This document shows positions 8,208 through 16,208 of a stretch of DNA of 64,000 nt, piece after piece (positions within the stretch are counted from its first letter, which is position 1; each line of letters starts with the position of its first letter). The notes beneath the pieces are model-generated. The model saw only the letters and a program-made list of their open reading frames with translations, searched no databases and was not told the DNA's origin. This DNA comes from Halorarius halobius (GTDB lineage: Archaea > Halobacteriota > Halobacteria > Halobacteriales > Haloarculaceae): the NCBI RefSeq assembly GCF_024298865.1, contig NZ_CP101164.1, positions 1 to 64,000 on the forward strand, written 5' to 3'. The translations under genes and the position numbers were made by a program.

Positions 8208-9374
8208 ATGGGACCTCGCCAGTCTTCATTCGGGGTCCGTCGTTGGCTTTCAGCGACCGCCAACGATGCCCGGTCGATGATCCATCGGACGGTCCTCCGC
8301 GGGCGTGAGCACTTCGAGCGCGTCGAACAGACGCCGTATCGAATCACAGTCACGGGTATCCGTGGAAAATCGACTGTCGTCCGTTGGCTCAACGAGACGC
8401 TCGTCGAACGTGGGTACGAGACCTACGCCAAAGTAACCGGTAATCGTCCCGTTTCCTACCATAATCTCGATGGGACGCCCATCGAGCGCGACGGCACAAC
8501 CAGACTCTACGAGAACGCTACCGAGTTCCGCGAGTACCATCCGGTCGACGCCGCAGTCGTCGAGAATCAGGGCATCCGCGAGTACACCACCCGCCTCGCG
8601 AACGAACTGTTCGACCCGCACGTGGTCATCCTCCTGAACATCCGACGCGATCATCAGTCCACCCTCGGTGAGGAACTCGACGATATAGCCCGCGTGTTCA
8701 CTCGCGTCATGCCCGAGGGGACGGTCGTCATCAGCGGCGACCGCAACGAAGCGATCAACGCATATCTCCGACAGGAGTTCGAGAAGACGGGCCACGAGTT
8801 CCGTGTTGCCGCCCCGAATCAAGAGTCACAGGGCCCCTTCGTGGACGTATTCGGTGCGCGCTCGGCACTCGTCGTCGACGAAACGCTGCGCGCTCTCGGG
8901 ATGGACCCGCTGGAACCTCGACAGATTCAGGACTACATAGACTCCCTTCACCGGGAGTGGGGATGGCAACGACTCGAGGGTGGCGGGCTCATCGCGAACG
9001 GCGCGATGATGAACGACATCGAATCCACGGAACTCCTTCGCCAGTTCCTCGTTGAGCGCCTCGACCAGAACATCGTCACACCGTTCATCTACACTCGACG
9101 CGACCGAGCCGGACGGACAGCCGCGTTCGTCCACTACCTCAACTGGCTCCATGCGAACGACCTGATCACCCAGATTCACGCTGCTGGAACGCAAGACCGG
9201 CTTCTTGAGCGTCGTGTTCACGCCGATGTCGTTCGGTACGGCGAGGGCGAAGACGTGGGCGCAGTCCTTGATGCCTTGCTCGATGAAGGGCGACCAGTCT
9301 ATATGATGGGCAACACCGTTGCGGAGTTCATGCGAAAGTTGACAACGGAGATCGACAGCCGCGCTCTAGAGTGA
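8208..9374 (+). CDS. CapB/PgsB-like Mur-ligase family amide ligase
   Basis: A 388-residue ATP-dependent amide ligase. The P-loop TGIRGKST (residues 49-56) is the CapB/Mur ligase nucleotide site, and LLNIRRDHQSTLGE further on matches the conserved CapB segment containing the Mur-type His. The C-terminus has a GNTVAEFM motif like the GNT near the end of CapB. CapB polymerises glutamate through gamma-linkages with CapC at the membrane. ATG 8208 lies two bases after the CapC-like stop, so the pair is an operon. No capA or capD/E homologue is seen nearby, so export or release may rely on other genes or on the divergent lamin-tail protein. The polymer could differ from poly-gamma-glutamate. Confidence 0.8.
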   Translation: MGPRQSSFGVRRWLSATANDARSMIHRTVLRGREHFERVEQTPYRITVTGIRGKSTVVRWLNETLVERGYETYAKVTGNRPVSYHNLDGTPIERDGTTRLYENATEFREYHPVDAAVVENQGIREYTTRLANELFDPHVVILLNIRRDHQSTLGEELDDIARVFTRVMPEGTVVISGDRNEAINAYLRQEFEKTGHEFRVAAPNQESQGPFVDVFGARSALVVDETLRALGMDPLEPRQIQDYIDSLHREWGWQRLEGGGLIANGAMMNDIESTELLRQFLVERLDQNIVTPFIYTRRDRAGRTAAFVHYLNWLHANDLITQIHAAGTQDRLLERRVHADVVRYGEGEDVGAVLDALLDEGRPVYMMGNTVAEFMRKLTTEIDSRALE

Positions 9375-9568
9375 CCTTCTCCCACGTTTCGTAACGCTGA
9401 GTAATCGTCTGCAGTTTGGCCCTCAAGCTACAGGAAAGGAATGCCGAACCAAGTCTGGTTCTGTATAAGCGCTGTCTCTGCAGCACGCTCGCAAAATTAT
9501 CTATCTGAAAGTTTCTTTCACAATCGGTTCGCATCTCTATCGAACAGCGGTTCCACATCAACCAATAT

Positions 9569-9712
9569 CTAGTAAATCGAACACCGGCAGAGCCAATCGG
9601 AACCGTATGCATTGAGGCAGCCAGTCTCCACATCGAACTCCTTACTAAGACTAACATCGATCATCTCTCTGATGTCTTCGTCGTCGTCAGCAGCCAGAAT
9701 TTCCGCAGGCAT
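9569..9712 (-). pseudogene. Truncated response-regulator receiver remnant
   Basis: The reading frame begins MPAEILAADDDEDIREM and continues SLSKEFDVETG, the first strand, acidic pocket and first helix of a CheY-like receiver. It then runs into unrelated residues and stops after about 48 codons. The phosphoacceptor aspartate and the rest of the domain (about 80 residues) are missing, so it cannot work as a receiver. It points away from the histidine kinase gene, and may be the remains of a regulator once neighbouring it. The break coincides with the repeat at 9606-9628. Confidence 0.55.
9606..9628 (+). repeat. Left copy of a 23-bp imperfect direct repeat flanking the kinase region
   Basis: tatgcattgag, four variable bases, then ccagtctc. 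The same arrangement occurs exactly 4200 bases downstream at 13806-13828, with 19 of 23 positions identical. The left copy interrupts the receiver remnant and the right copy follows the kinase stop. It could mark a past insertion or recombination; chance is not excluded. Confidence 0.4.
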
Positions 9713-9864
9713 ACTAGCAGCGTATCCGTCCCGTTTCCTTATATTGACCGACATACCACAACTCCCTCGGTTATTGCGCTTTTCAGTCGTCAGCGACCTC
9801 GATAGCCCACGAGAGTGTCTCGCAAGAAATATTTAACCAGTTAGACAGTCAAATCTCTGTAACT

Positions 9865-12800
9865 GTGCTCGGTACTACTGACGAACTGGACGATCCAATC
9901 CGCGTCCTCTACGTGAACTCCGATCCCGCGTTCGCGGAGTTGGTTCAAACCAAACTCCAACAGACGAGTACCGAGATCGACTGTGTACCTGCCGACGGTA
10001 TCGACGAAGCACTGCACCATCTTGCTACGGAACGAATCGACTGTATCGTAACGGCGTACTCGCTCGAAGATGCCGACGGCATCGAGCTTGCAGAGTCGAT
10101 TAGGCAGCGGAACGACGATATCCCGATAATCCTCTATACTGGAAAAGGCAGTGAGGATATCGCGATCGAGGCGACTCGGGCCGGCATCTCTGACTACATC
10201 CCAGTCCGGTCGGAACGTGATAACTTCACACTACTCGCGGCCCGCATTCGAACGCTCACAAGGGCTGCTCGCAAACGCACGGAGGCCGAGCAGACGAAAC
10301 GGCGCTTCCGACGAACGCTCGAACGCGCAACTGACGCGATTTACGCCGTCGATAGCGATTGGCGCATCGAGTATATGAACGAGAAAATGGCTGATCGAGT
10401 CGACCGTGAGTCCGACGCGGTCGTCGGGGAAACCATCTGGGAGGAGTTCCCCTCGATCGTCGGGACGGAACTCGAAGATAAGTATCGAACGGCGATGGAG
10501 ACTGGTGAACCAGTATCGTTCGAACAGCATCTGGAAGAGCCGTTCGACTACTGGGTCGAAGTGCGAGCGTTCCCAGATGACGACGGGCTGACTGTCTTTT
10601 CGCGTGAGATTACTGCCGAGCGAGAGCGGGAACTGAAGCTAGAGCGCAGTGACGCGATTCTGGAGAACATCCACGACGTCGTGTTCGTCCTCGACGAGCA
10701 AGGTGATATCGAGTTCGCGAATACGGCTGCAAAGCGGTTGCTCGCAGGGGATCAGTCGGCCCAGCTCACAGGACAACAGCTCGAAACGGTCGTCGGTGAC
10801 CGCGTTAGCAATTCCGATATAACGCGATTCTCCCAGGCAGTCGAATCGACGCTCGACGAGATCGAGAGCGATGGTGGGTCCACCGGGTTGTACGATGCAG
10901 ACCTCCAACTCGACGTCGTGGTCGGGACCAGCGAGCGGACATTCGACGTCCGGGTAACCCCGTTCCAGAGTCGCAAAAGCAAGCAGGTGCTCGTTGTCGC
11001 TCGAGACGTGACCGAACAAAGCGAGGTAAAGCGTCAATTGGAACGAGAGCGGGACGCACTCCAAGACCTCCAGGCGGTCATGGGAGAAAGCGATGTCTCG
11101 GCCGAGTCACGCCTCCAGAATCTCTTGGAAGTCGGTTGCCAGACGCTCGGGCTCGAAATCGGTATCGTCTCGCGGATTCAGGACAGCGACTACACGGTCG
11201 AAGCAGTTCACGCACCGGAAGCCGATATCGAAGTTGGCGATCAGTTCGATCTCGAATCGACGTACTGTGCGGAAGTCGTCGGCACGGATTCGGTCTGTTC
11301 GTTCGTCGACGCCGTTAGCGACGGGAAAGAGACGCATCCTGCCTACCGTGAGTTCGAGTTAGAATCGTACATCGGCGTGCCACTCGTCGTCGACGACACG
11401 CGTTACGGAACCGTCAATTTCTCGAGTCCGACAACGCGACTCGCGCCGTTCGGAGCGCTCGAACGAACGTTCGTCGAGCTGGTCGCACAACTCGTGAGTA
11501 CCGAACTCTCGCGTCGTCGTGACCGTGCCGAACTCGAACGTCAGGAGTTCCTCTTCGACCGCGTTCAGGACATCGCAGATATCGGTATCTGGGAATTCAT
11601 CCCATCGAGCGGCGAACTCGCCTGGTCTGACGGGGTCCGCCAGATCCACGGTGTCGACGAGGACTACGACCCCTCCCTCGACGACGCGATCGAGTTCTAC
11701 CACCCCGACGACAGAGAGACGATTACCGCAGCAGTCGACCGAGCAATCGAAGACGGGGAACCGTACGACCTCGACCTCCGAATCGTTCGACCCGACGGCG
11801 AGGTGCGTGACGTTCGGGCGTGGGGAGAATACGTCGACGACACACAGCGCGGCGACTCAGCACTTCGGAGCGTTTTTCAGGATATAACGGAGCGAAAAGC
11901 GAAACGCCGTGAGCATCGAGAGCTCGCAGAGGAATACGAGGCGTTGCTCGAAACGTCCGGGGACGCGATATTCTTGCTTGACGTCGATACCGCTGGTGAG
12001 GACCCATCATTCGAGTTCGCCAGACTCAGTCCCGGATACGAGTCACAGACCGGAATTACGACCGAGGAAGTTCGTGGCAAGACCCCACGAGACGTGTTTG
12101 GCGACCAGGAAGGTGCTGAACTCGAGGCTAATTACACTCGTTGCGTCGATCAGGGGGCCCCAATCTCGTATCGCGAAGAACTCGACATCGGTGACGGTGC
12201 GCAGTTCTGGGAGACCAGCCTCGCACCGGTCGTCGTCGATGGCGAGACTGTTCGAATTGTGGGTATCGCTCGAAACGTTACCGAGCAAGTCGAACGAGAG
12301 CGTGAACTCGAAGCGACGAACCAGCGACTGGAATCGCTCATCGAGGCCACGCCACTCACAGTTATGGAGATCGACACGGATGGGACCGTCATCCGCTGGA
12401 ACGACGAGGCTGAAACCATGTTCGGCTGGTCGCAGGACGAAGTGCTTGGCGAGTTCAATCCGATGGTCCCGGACGAGCAGCAGGAAGAGTTTGCCTCACA
12501 CCGGCAGCGCGTCCTGAACGGCGAGCGAATCCGAGCAAAAGAGATACGGCGAGAGACGAAAGACGGAGACGAACTGGACCTGCTCTTGTCGGTCGCGCCG
12601 GTTACAGGTCCCGACGGAGAGACTACGAGCATCCTCGCCGTCTTGGAGGACATAACCGAACAGAAACGGTTGGAAGCTCGCCTCCGCTCGCTTCAGGACA
12701 CCGCACAGCAGCTGAGCGGCGCTGAATCAAGCGAGGAGATCGGAGCGATTGCCGTCGATGCCGCGGCCGAGATACTCGACCTCGATATCACCGGAATTTG

Positions 12801-13770
12801 GGAGTACGACGACCGAGAGAACGTGCTCGCCCCAATTACGGAAACGTCTGAAGCACGAGACCTGTTTGGCGAGTCTCCCCGGTTCACTCCTGGAGACAGT
12901 CTGGCTTGGGACGTGTTTGAGTCCGGAGAAACACAGGTATATGATGATATCCAAGCTGAGGGTCAACCCCACAATCCGAACACAGAGATACGGAGTGAGA
13001 TTCTCGTCCCACTGGGTGAGTATGGGCTCATGTCGACGGGGTCAGTTTCCACGCAGGTCTTTTCTGAGACGGACGTCGACCTGTTCCGGATTCTTGGTGC
13101 GACTGTCGAGGCAGCACTCGCACGAGCAAGCAGGGAAGAGGAACTACGCCGACAGAACGAGCGACTCGACCAGTTCGCGAGCGTCGTTGCCCACGACCTT
13201 CGGAACCCGCTCTCTGTCGCAATGGGGTTCCTCGAAATCGCGGAGGAGACCGGGAAGGCGGAGCACTTTGAAAAAGTAGAATCCGCACACGACCGAATTG
13301 AACGACTCATCGAGGACCTCCTGACGCTGGCACGTGGGGAGACGACGATCGAGGATGCAGAAGAGATCGACCTCGAGAGTATTACAACGGAGGCGTGGGG
13401 ATACGTCGATACTGAGGAGGCAACGCTTACAGTCGCAGATGGAATTCCGACAGTCACCGGGGATGCAGGGCGGCTGACCCAACTCTTCGAGAATCTCTTC
13501 CGAAATGCAATCGAGCACGGTGGTGCCGACGTCACGGTGACCGTGGGTGGACTAGACGGAGACGATGGATTCTACGTTGAGGATACCGGCAGCGGGATTC
13601 CCCAGGAGAAGCAAGACGACGTGTTCAAACACGGCGTCACGTCCAGCGAGGGGGGAACCGGGTTCGGGCTCTCGATCGTGGCCGACATCGCGAAGGCGCA
13701 CGGTTGGACAGTTTCGGTGACAGACGGAAGCAATGGCGGGGCACGGTTCGAGTTCAAGCGGTCAAAATAG
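9865..13770 (+). CDS. Multi-PAS/GAF sensor histidine kinase with degenerate N-terminal receiver
   Basis: A 1301-residue soluble sensor kinase with no membrane segments. Order: receiver-like domain (about 8-115), two PAS domains (about 146-390), GAF (416-560), three PAS domains (about 562-930), GAF (939-1090), HisKA with H-box VVAHDLRNPL (His1110), and HATPase with N-box FENLFRNAIEHGG, G1 VEDTGSGIP and G2 GTGFGLSIV (to 1299). The catalytic half looks complete. In the receiver, DCIVTAYSLEDADG has Ala64 where the phosphoacceptor Asp is expected, so it probably cannot be phosphorylated and may be a docking domain. The start is GTG 9865. No intact cognate regulator is adjacent; only a broken receiver lies upstream on the other strand. 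This is typical of haloarchaeal light, oxygen or redox sensing families, but the signal cannot be read from the sequence. Confidence 0.88.
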   Translation: MLGTTDELDDPIRVLYVNSDPAFAELVQTKLQQTSTEIDCVPADGIDEALHHLATERIDCIVTAYSLEDADGIELAESIRQRNDDIPIILYTGKGSEDIAIEATRAGISDYIPVRSERDNFTLLAARIRTLTRAARKRTEAEQTKRRFRRTLERATDAIYAVDSDWRIEYMNEKMADRVDRESDAVVGETIWEEFPSIVGTELEDKYRTAMETGEPVSFEQHLEEPFDYWVEVRAFPDDDGLTVFSREITAERERELKLERSDAILENIHDVVFVLDEQGDIEFANTAAKRLLAGDQSAQLTGQQLETVVGDRVSNSDITRFSQAVESTLDEIESDGGSTGLYDADLQLDVVVGTSERTFDVRVTPFQSRKSKQVLVVARDVTEQSEVKRQLERERDALQDLQAVMGESDVSAESRLQNLLEVGCQTLGLEIGIVSRIQDSDYTVEAVHAPEADIEVGDQFDLESTYCAEVVGTDSVCSFVDAVSDGKETHPAYREFELESYIGVPLVVDDTRYGTVNFSSPTTRLAPFGALERTFVELVAQLVSTELSRRRDRAELERQEFLFDRVQDIADIGIWEFIPSSGELAWSDGVRQIHGVDEDYDPSLDDAIEFYHPDDRETITAAVDRAIEDGEPYDLDLRIVRPDGEVRDVRAWGEYVDDTQRGDSALRSVFQDITERKAKRREHRELAEEYEALLETSGDAIFLLDVDTAGEDPSFEFARLSPGYESQTGITTEEVRGKTPRDVFGDQEGAELEANYTRCVDQGAPISYREELDIGDGAQFWETSLAPVVVDGETVRIVGIARNVTEQVERERELEATNQRLESLIEATPLTVMEIDTDGTVIRWNDEAETMFGWSQDEVLGEFNPMVPDEQQEEFASHRQRVLNGERIRAKEIRRETKDGDELDLLLSVAPVTGPDGETTSILAVLEDITEQKRLEARLRSLQDTAQQLSGAESSEEIGAIAVDAAAEILDLDITGIWEYDDRENVLAPITETSEARDLFGESPRFTPGDSLAWDVFESGETQVYDDIQAEGQPHNPNTEIRSEILVPLGEYGLMSTGSVSTQVFSETDVDLFRILGATVEAALARASREEELRRQNERLDQFASVVAHDLRNPLSVAMGFLEIAEETGKAEHFEKVESAHDRIERLIEDLLTLARGETTIEDAEEIDLESITTEAWGYVDTEEATLTVADGIPTVTGDAGRLTQLFENLFRNAIEHGGADVTVTVGGLDGDDGFYVEDTGSGIPQEKQDDVFKHGVTSSEGGTGFGLSIVADIAKAHGWTVSVTDGSNGGARFEFKRSK

Positions 13771-13805
13771 TACCCGTTGTCAGTGAGCAAACCGTGCCTG
13801 CGGTC

Positions 13806-13828
13806 TATGCATTGAGAGAACCAGTCTC
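13806..13828 (+). repeat. Right copy of the 23-bp imperfect direct repeat
   Basis: tatgcattgag, agaa, ccagtctc: this differs from the copy at 9606-9628 only in the four central bases. It lies 36 bases after the kinase stop. Confidence 0.4.
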
Positions 13829-14191
13829 AACTATTGCCTTCGGTGGCGCTGCCACAATCTCGGAGTTTGGCCCGGTGATGTGTGCCTTCATTTCACGACA
13901 TTCTCGGTGAAACGGCTCACATCTGGCGTTTCTCCACTCGAACAATACCCCACATACATTGCCGGTAGGCACGCATCACACCCCTATTCTCCGAAACTGT
14001 GCGCTGCGAATACCGTTGAATCCGTGCATCGGATCCGCCGATCTCAGGGAGAATCGGCAGGACCCACCGACCGAATCGGCGGTCTCACCACCAATTCTTC
14101 GGTGGGAAGTGAGCGTCGTTCGGATCGAACGGAAGAGATCGGCCGAGTGAGACAGTGATGCCTCTCACGACGGGCGTGCTCGGAATGGGCG
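13829..14191. other. Gene-less stretch between kinase and transposase remnant
   Basis: No convincing coding region, small zinc-ribbon gene or RNA gene is seen. Short frames on both strands lack family features. The stretch lies between a possible recombination repeat and a truncated transposase, so it may be decayed mobile DNA. Confidence 0.5.
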
Positions 14192-14650
14192 CTACAGCGA
14201 TGCGCTCACCTCTCTGCGAAGAAACGCACGAAACCGCGCGGCCGTCACGCGCGGTTTCGTGCGAAACTCCACGACCTCGATCAGTGTCTGGACCAAAAAG
14301 TCCACGAGCAGCCACAGATCGTACAACAACACCGCGAATCCGAAGTGAAACAGCCGGATCGAGAAGTTCGTTGACGTCGTCCACGGCGCGAACTCCTTGA
14401 TCTTGCTGTATGCCGTTTCGATGCCGCCACGGCGGCTGTACCGATTCATCTGCTTTGTTGCCCAGCGGCGGTCGAGACCAATCTCGTCGTCGACGTCGAG
14501 ATTGGTCGCGAACACCTGGGCGGTCTCGCGGTCCTCGTCCGGTGGCAGTCCGACCAGCGGTTGTTTGTCACATCGGGGGACGACTCGTCCCCCACCGGTC
14601 ACTTCACCGATCACAATCCCGTGCACGGATTCTGTCATTCGCAGCGCCAC
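14192..14650 (-). pseudogene. C-terminal fragment of a DDE transposase
   Basis: About 152 codons corresponding to the last part of a transposase related to the intact one at 3451-5127. GGIETAYSKIKEF matches the Y-R-E-K Glu region, followed by TTSTNFSIRLFHFGFAVLLY and a VDFLVQ segment aligning with the C-terminus of the other copy. The first two catalytic Asp residues are missing. The frame is closed upstream by an in-frame TGA immediately before a GTG, so the 5' part is lost, not hidden. The 3' end contains a perfect 16-bp hairpin. Confidence 0.75.
14225..14263. repeat. Perfect 16-bp inverted repeat (strong GC hairpin)
   Basis: The arms cgcacgaaaccgcgcg (14225-14240) and cgcgcggtttcgtgcg (14248-14263) are exact reverse complements with a 7-base loop. 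They lie within the 3' end of the truncated transposase. The structure could protect against read-through or be an IS structural signal. Confidence 0.7.
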
Positions 14651-14730
14651 TCAGACGGCGTCGGACACTCTGTGAGATGAGTAAACAATAACCGTGGTCA
14701 CGTCGCCGTGTTTTCATCGCCAGCCTCGAC

Positions 14731-14741
14731 AACGTATATAG
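14731..14741 (+). promoter_or_regulatory. TATA box for the Mrr-type nuclease gene
   Basis: aacgtatatag is centred about 36 bases before ATG 14773. This would place the archaeal transcription start roughly ten bases before the start codon. Confidence 0.4.
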
Positions 14742-14772
14742 TAGTAGCAACTTATACTCCACTTGGAACGGA

Positions 14773-16137
14773 ATGGCTGTACTGGACGACCTCTCCGGGT
14801 TCGAGTTCGAGGACGTGATGGAGGACGTCTTCCGAAATCTCGGCTACGAGAACGTCCGTCAGGCCGAGCGGACCGCCGACGAGGGGCGAGACGTCATTAT
14901 GGAGGAGGTCGTCGACGGACAGCGACGCGCGATCATCGTCGAGTGCAAGCACACGGATACAGTCGGGCGGCCGGTCGTGCAGAAATTGCATTCGGCCATC
15001 GCGACGTTCGACTTCGAGGGGCCAAAGCACGGGATGGTCGTCACAACCGGACGATTCACGAACCCCGCCCAGGAGTACGCTACCCGGCTCCAGCAGAACG
15101 ACGATCCCCATCCCATCGAGCTGCTCGACGGCGAGGACCTCCGGGAGATCGCCGACGAGATCGGCCTCAACCTCTACAACGGTCGAATCGAAATCCTCTG
15201 TGACGAAACACTCCGTCCCTACGACCCCGCGGCCGACGTCGACGGGCCCGTCGAGGAGGTGTTCCGCGACATCGAGAACATCGAGGCCGCCGACCTGCCG
15301 GCGCCACGCTCGGAGGCGACGTTTCGGCCGGTCGTGGCAGTCACCGCTGACACCAACGCGGTCTTTGAGACATCAGTCGGCATCATCCACCGGATCAACG
15401 AACGGACGCGGTTCGTCGTTCACGCCGAACGCGGACATCCGCAGGTAGCTGACGACGACGTCGCGACGCTGGTCACCGAAAACCTGCACGCGACGGTCGA
15501 CCTGGACACCGACCGATTCGGCGAGGTATTCGACGAGGTTGAGGAGCGCCGGTTCGGGCAGACGCAGACCGAGTACAAGGAGTGGGCCGTCGACCGCCTC
15601 CAAGACTTCCACACGACGACGGTGACCTACACCGGCGACAACAACGTCACGTACAACAAGACCTGCGAGCCGAACCGCTCGGATATCTCCGTCCAGTCGA
15701 TCAAACCGGTGTACCTTCCCGAGGTTCGGCATACGACCGATCTCAAAGAGTACACCTATCCCTACGAATACTATGCGGCGGGCCCCTCTCGGGTCACCGC
15801 GGAGGACGGGATCCATCGCTGCGTCCACTGTGACAGGAGCGGTGTCGACGAGACGTTCACCTACTGCCCCAGCTGTGGAGCGATCGCCTGCGACAGCCAC
15901 ACCAAGACCGAACGGCTAAAGCAGGAACCGGTCTGTACGGGCTGTGCCGTAACTGAGCGGTTCGCGTTGAAGACGAAGTACTTCTACGACGAAGACAACC
16001 TCGAGGCCTTCCGTGAGGAGTACACCGATATGCCGATCCACGAGAAGGCGATGGAGAACAAACTCTTGGCTGGCGGGACTGTGGTTGCGACGCTGCTAGT
16101 TGTCGTCGGGCTACTCGTCATCGGCGGTGTTATCTAG
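14773..16137 (+). CDS. Mrr-type restriction endonuclease with zinc ribbon and C-terminal membrane anchor
   Basis: A 454-residue protein. Residues about 7-130 form a PD-(D/E)XK Mrr_cat domain: FEFEDVMEDVFRNLGYENV, then DEGRDVI with the catalytic Asp near residue 40, and IIVECKH with the Glu and Lys near 57-59. Residues 150-340 are not recognised. A Cys/His cluster at about 350-394 (CVHCDRSG, CPSCGAIACDSH, CTGC) should bind zinc. The last about 25 residues form one hydrophobic helix (VVATLLVVVGLLVIGGVI). Mrr enzymes cut methylated or foreign DNA. A membrane-tethered version suggests nuclease action at the cell envelope, where DNA enters, or a different role for the fold. It is transcribed alone, convergent with the next gene. 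Confidence 0.8.
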   Translation: MAVLDDLSGFEFEDVMEDVFRNLGYENVRQAERTADEGRDVIMEEVVDGQRRAIIVECKHTDTVGRPVVQKLHSAIATFDFEGPKHGMVVTTGRFTNPAQEYATRLQQNDDPHPIELLDGEDLREIADEIGLNLYNGRIEILCDETLRPYDPAADVDGPVEEVFRDIENIEAADLPAPRSEATFRPVVAVTADTNAVFETSVGIIHRINERTRFVVHAERGHPQVADDDVATLVTENLHATVDLDTDRFGEVFDEVEERRFGQTQTEYKEWAVDRLQDFHTTTVTYTGDNNVTYNKTCEPNRSDISVQSIKPVYLPEVRHTTDLKEYTYPYEYYAAGPSRVTAEDGIHRCVHCDRSGVDETFTYCPSCGAIACDSHTKTERLKQEPVCTGCAVTERFALKTKYFYDEDNLEAFREEYTDMPIHEKAMENKLLAGGTVVATLLVVVGLLVIGGVI

Positions 16138-16208
16138 ATTACGATGAGTCTCCAGATTGAGGAGCTCAAATAAATGCCAGCCGGGACCACTCCTCACCGG
16201 ATAGTTTG

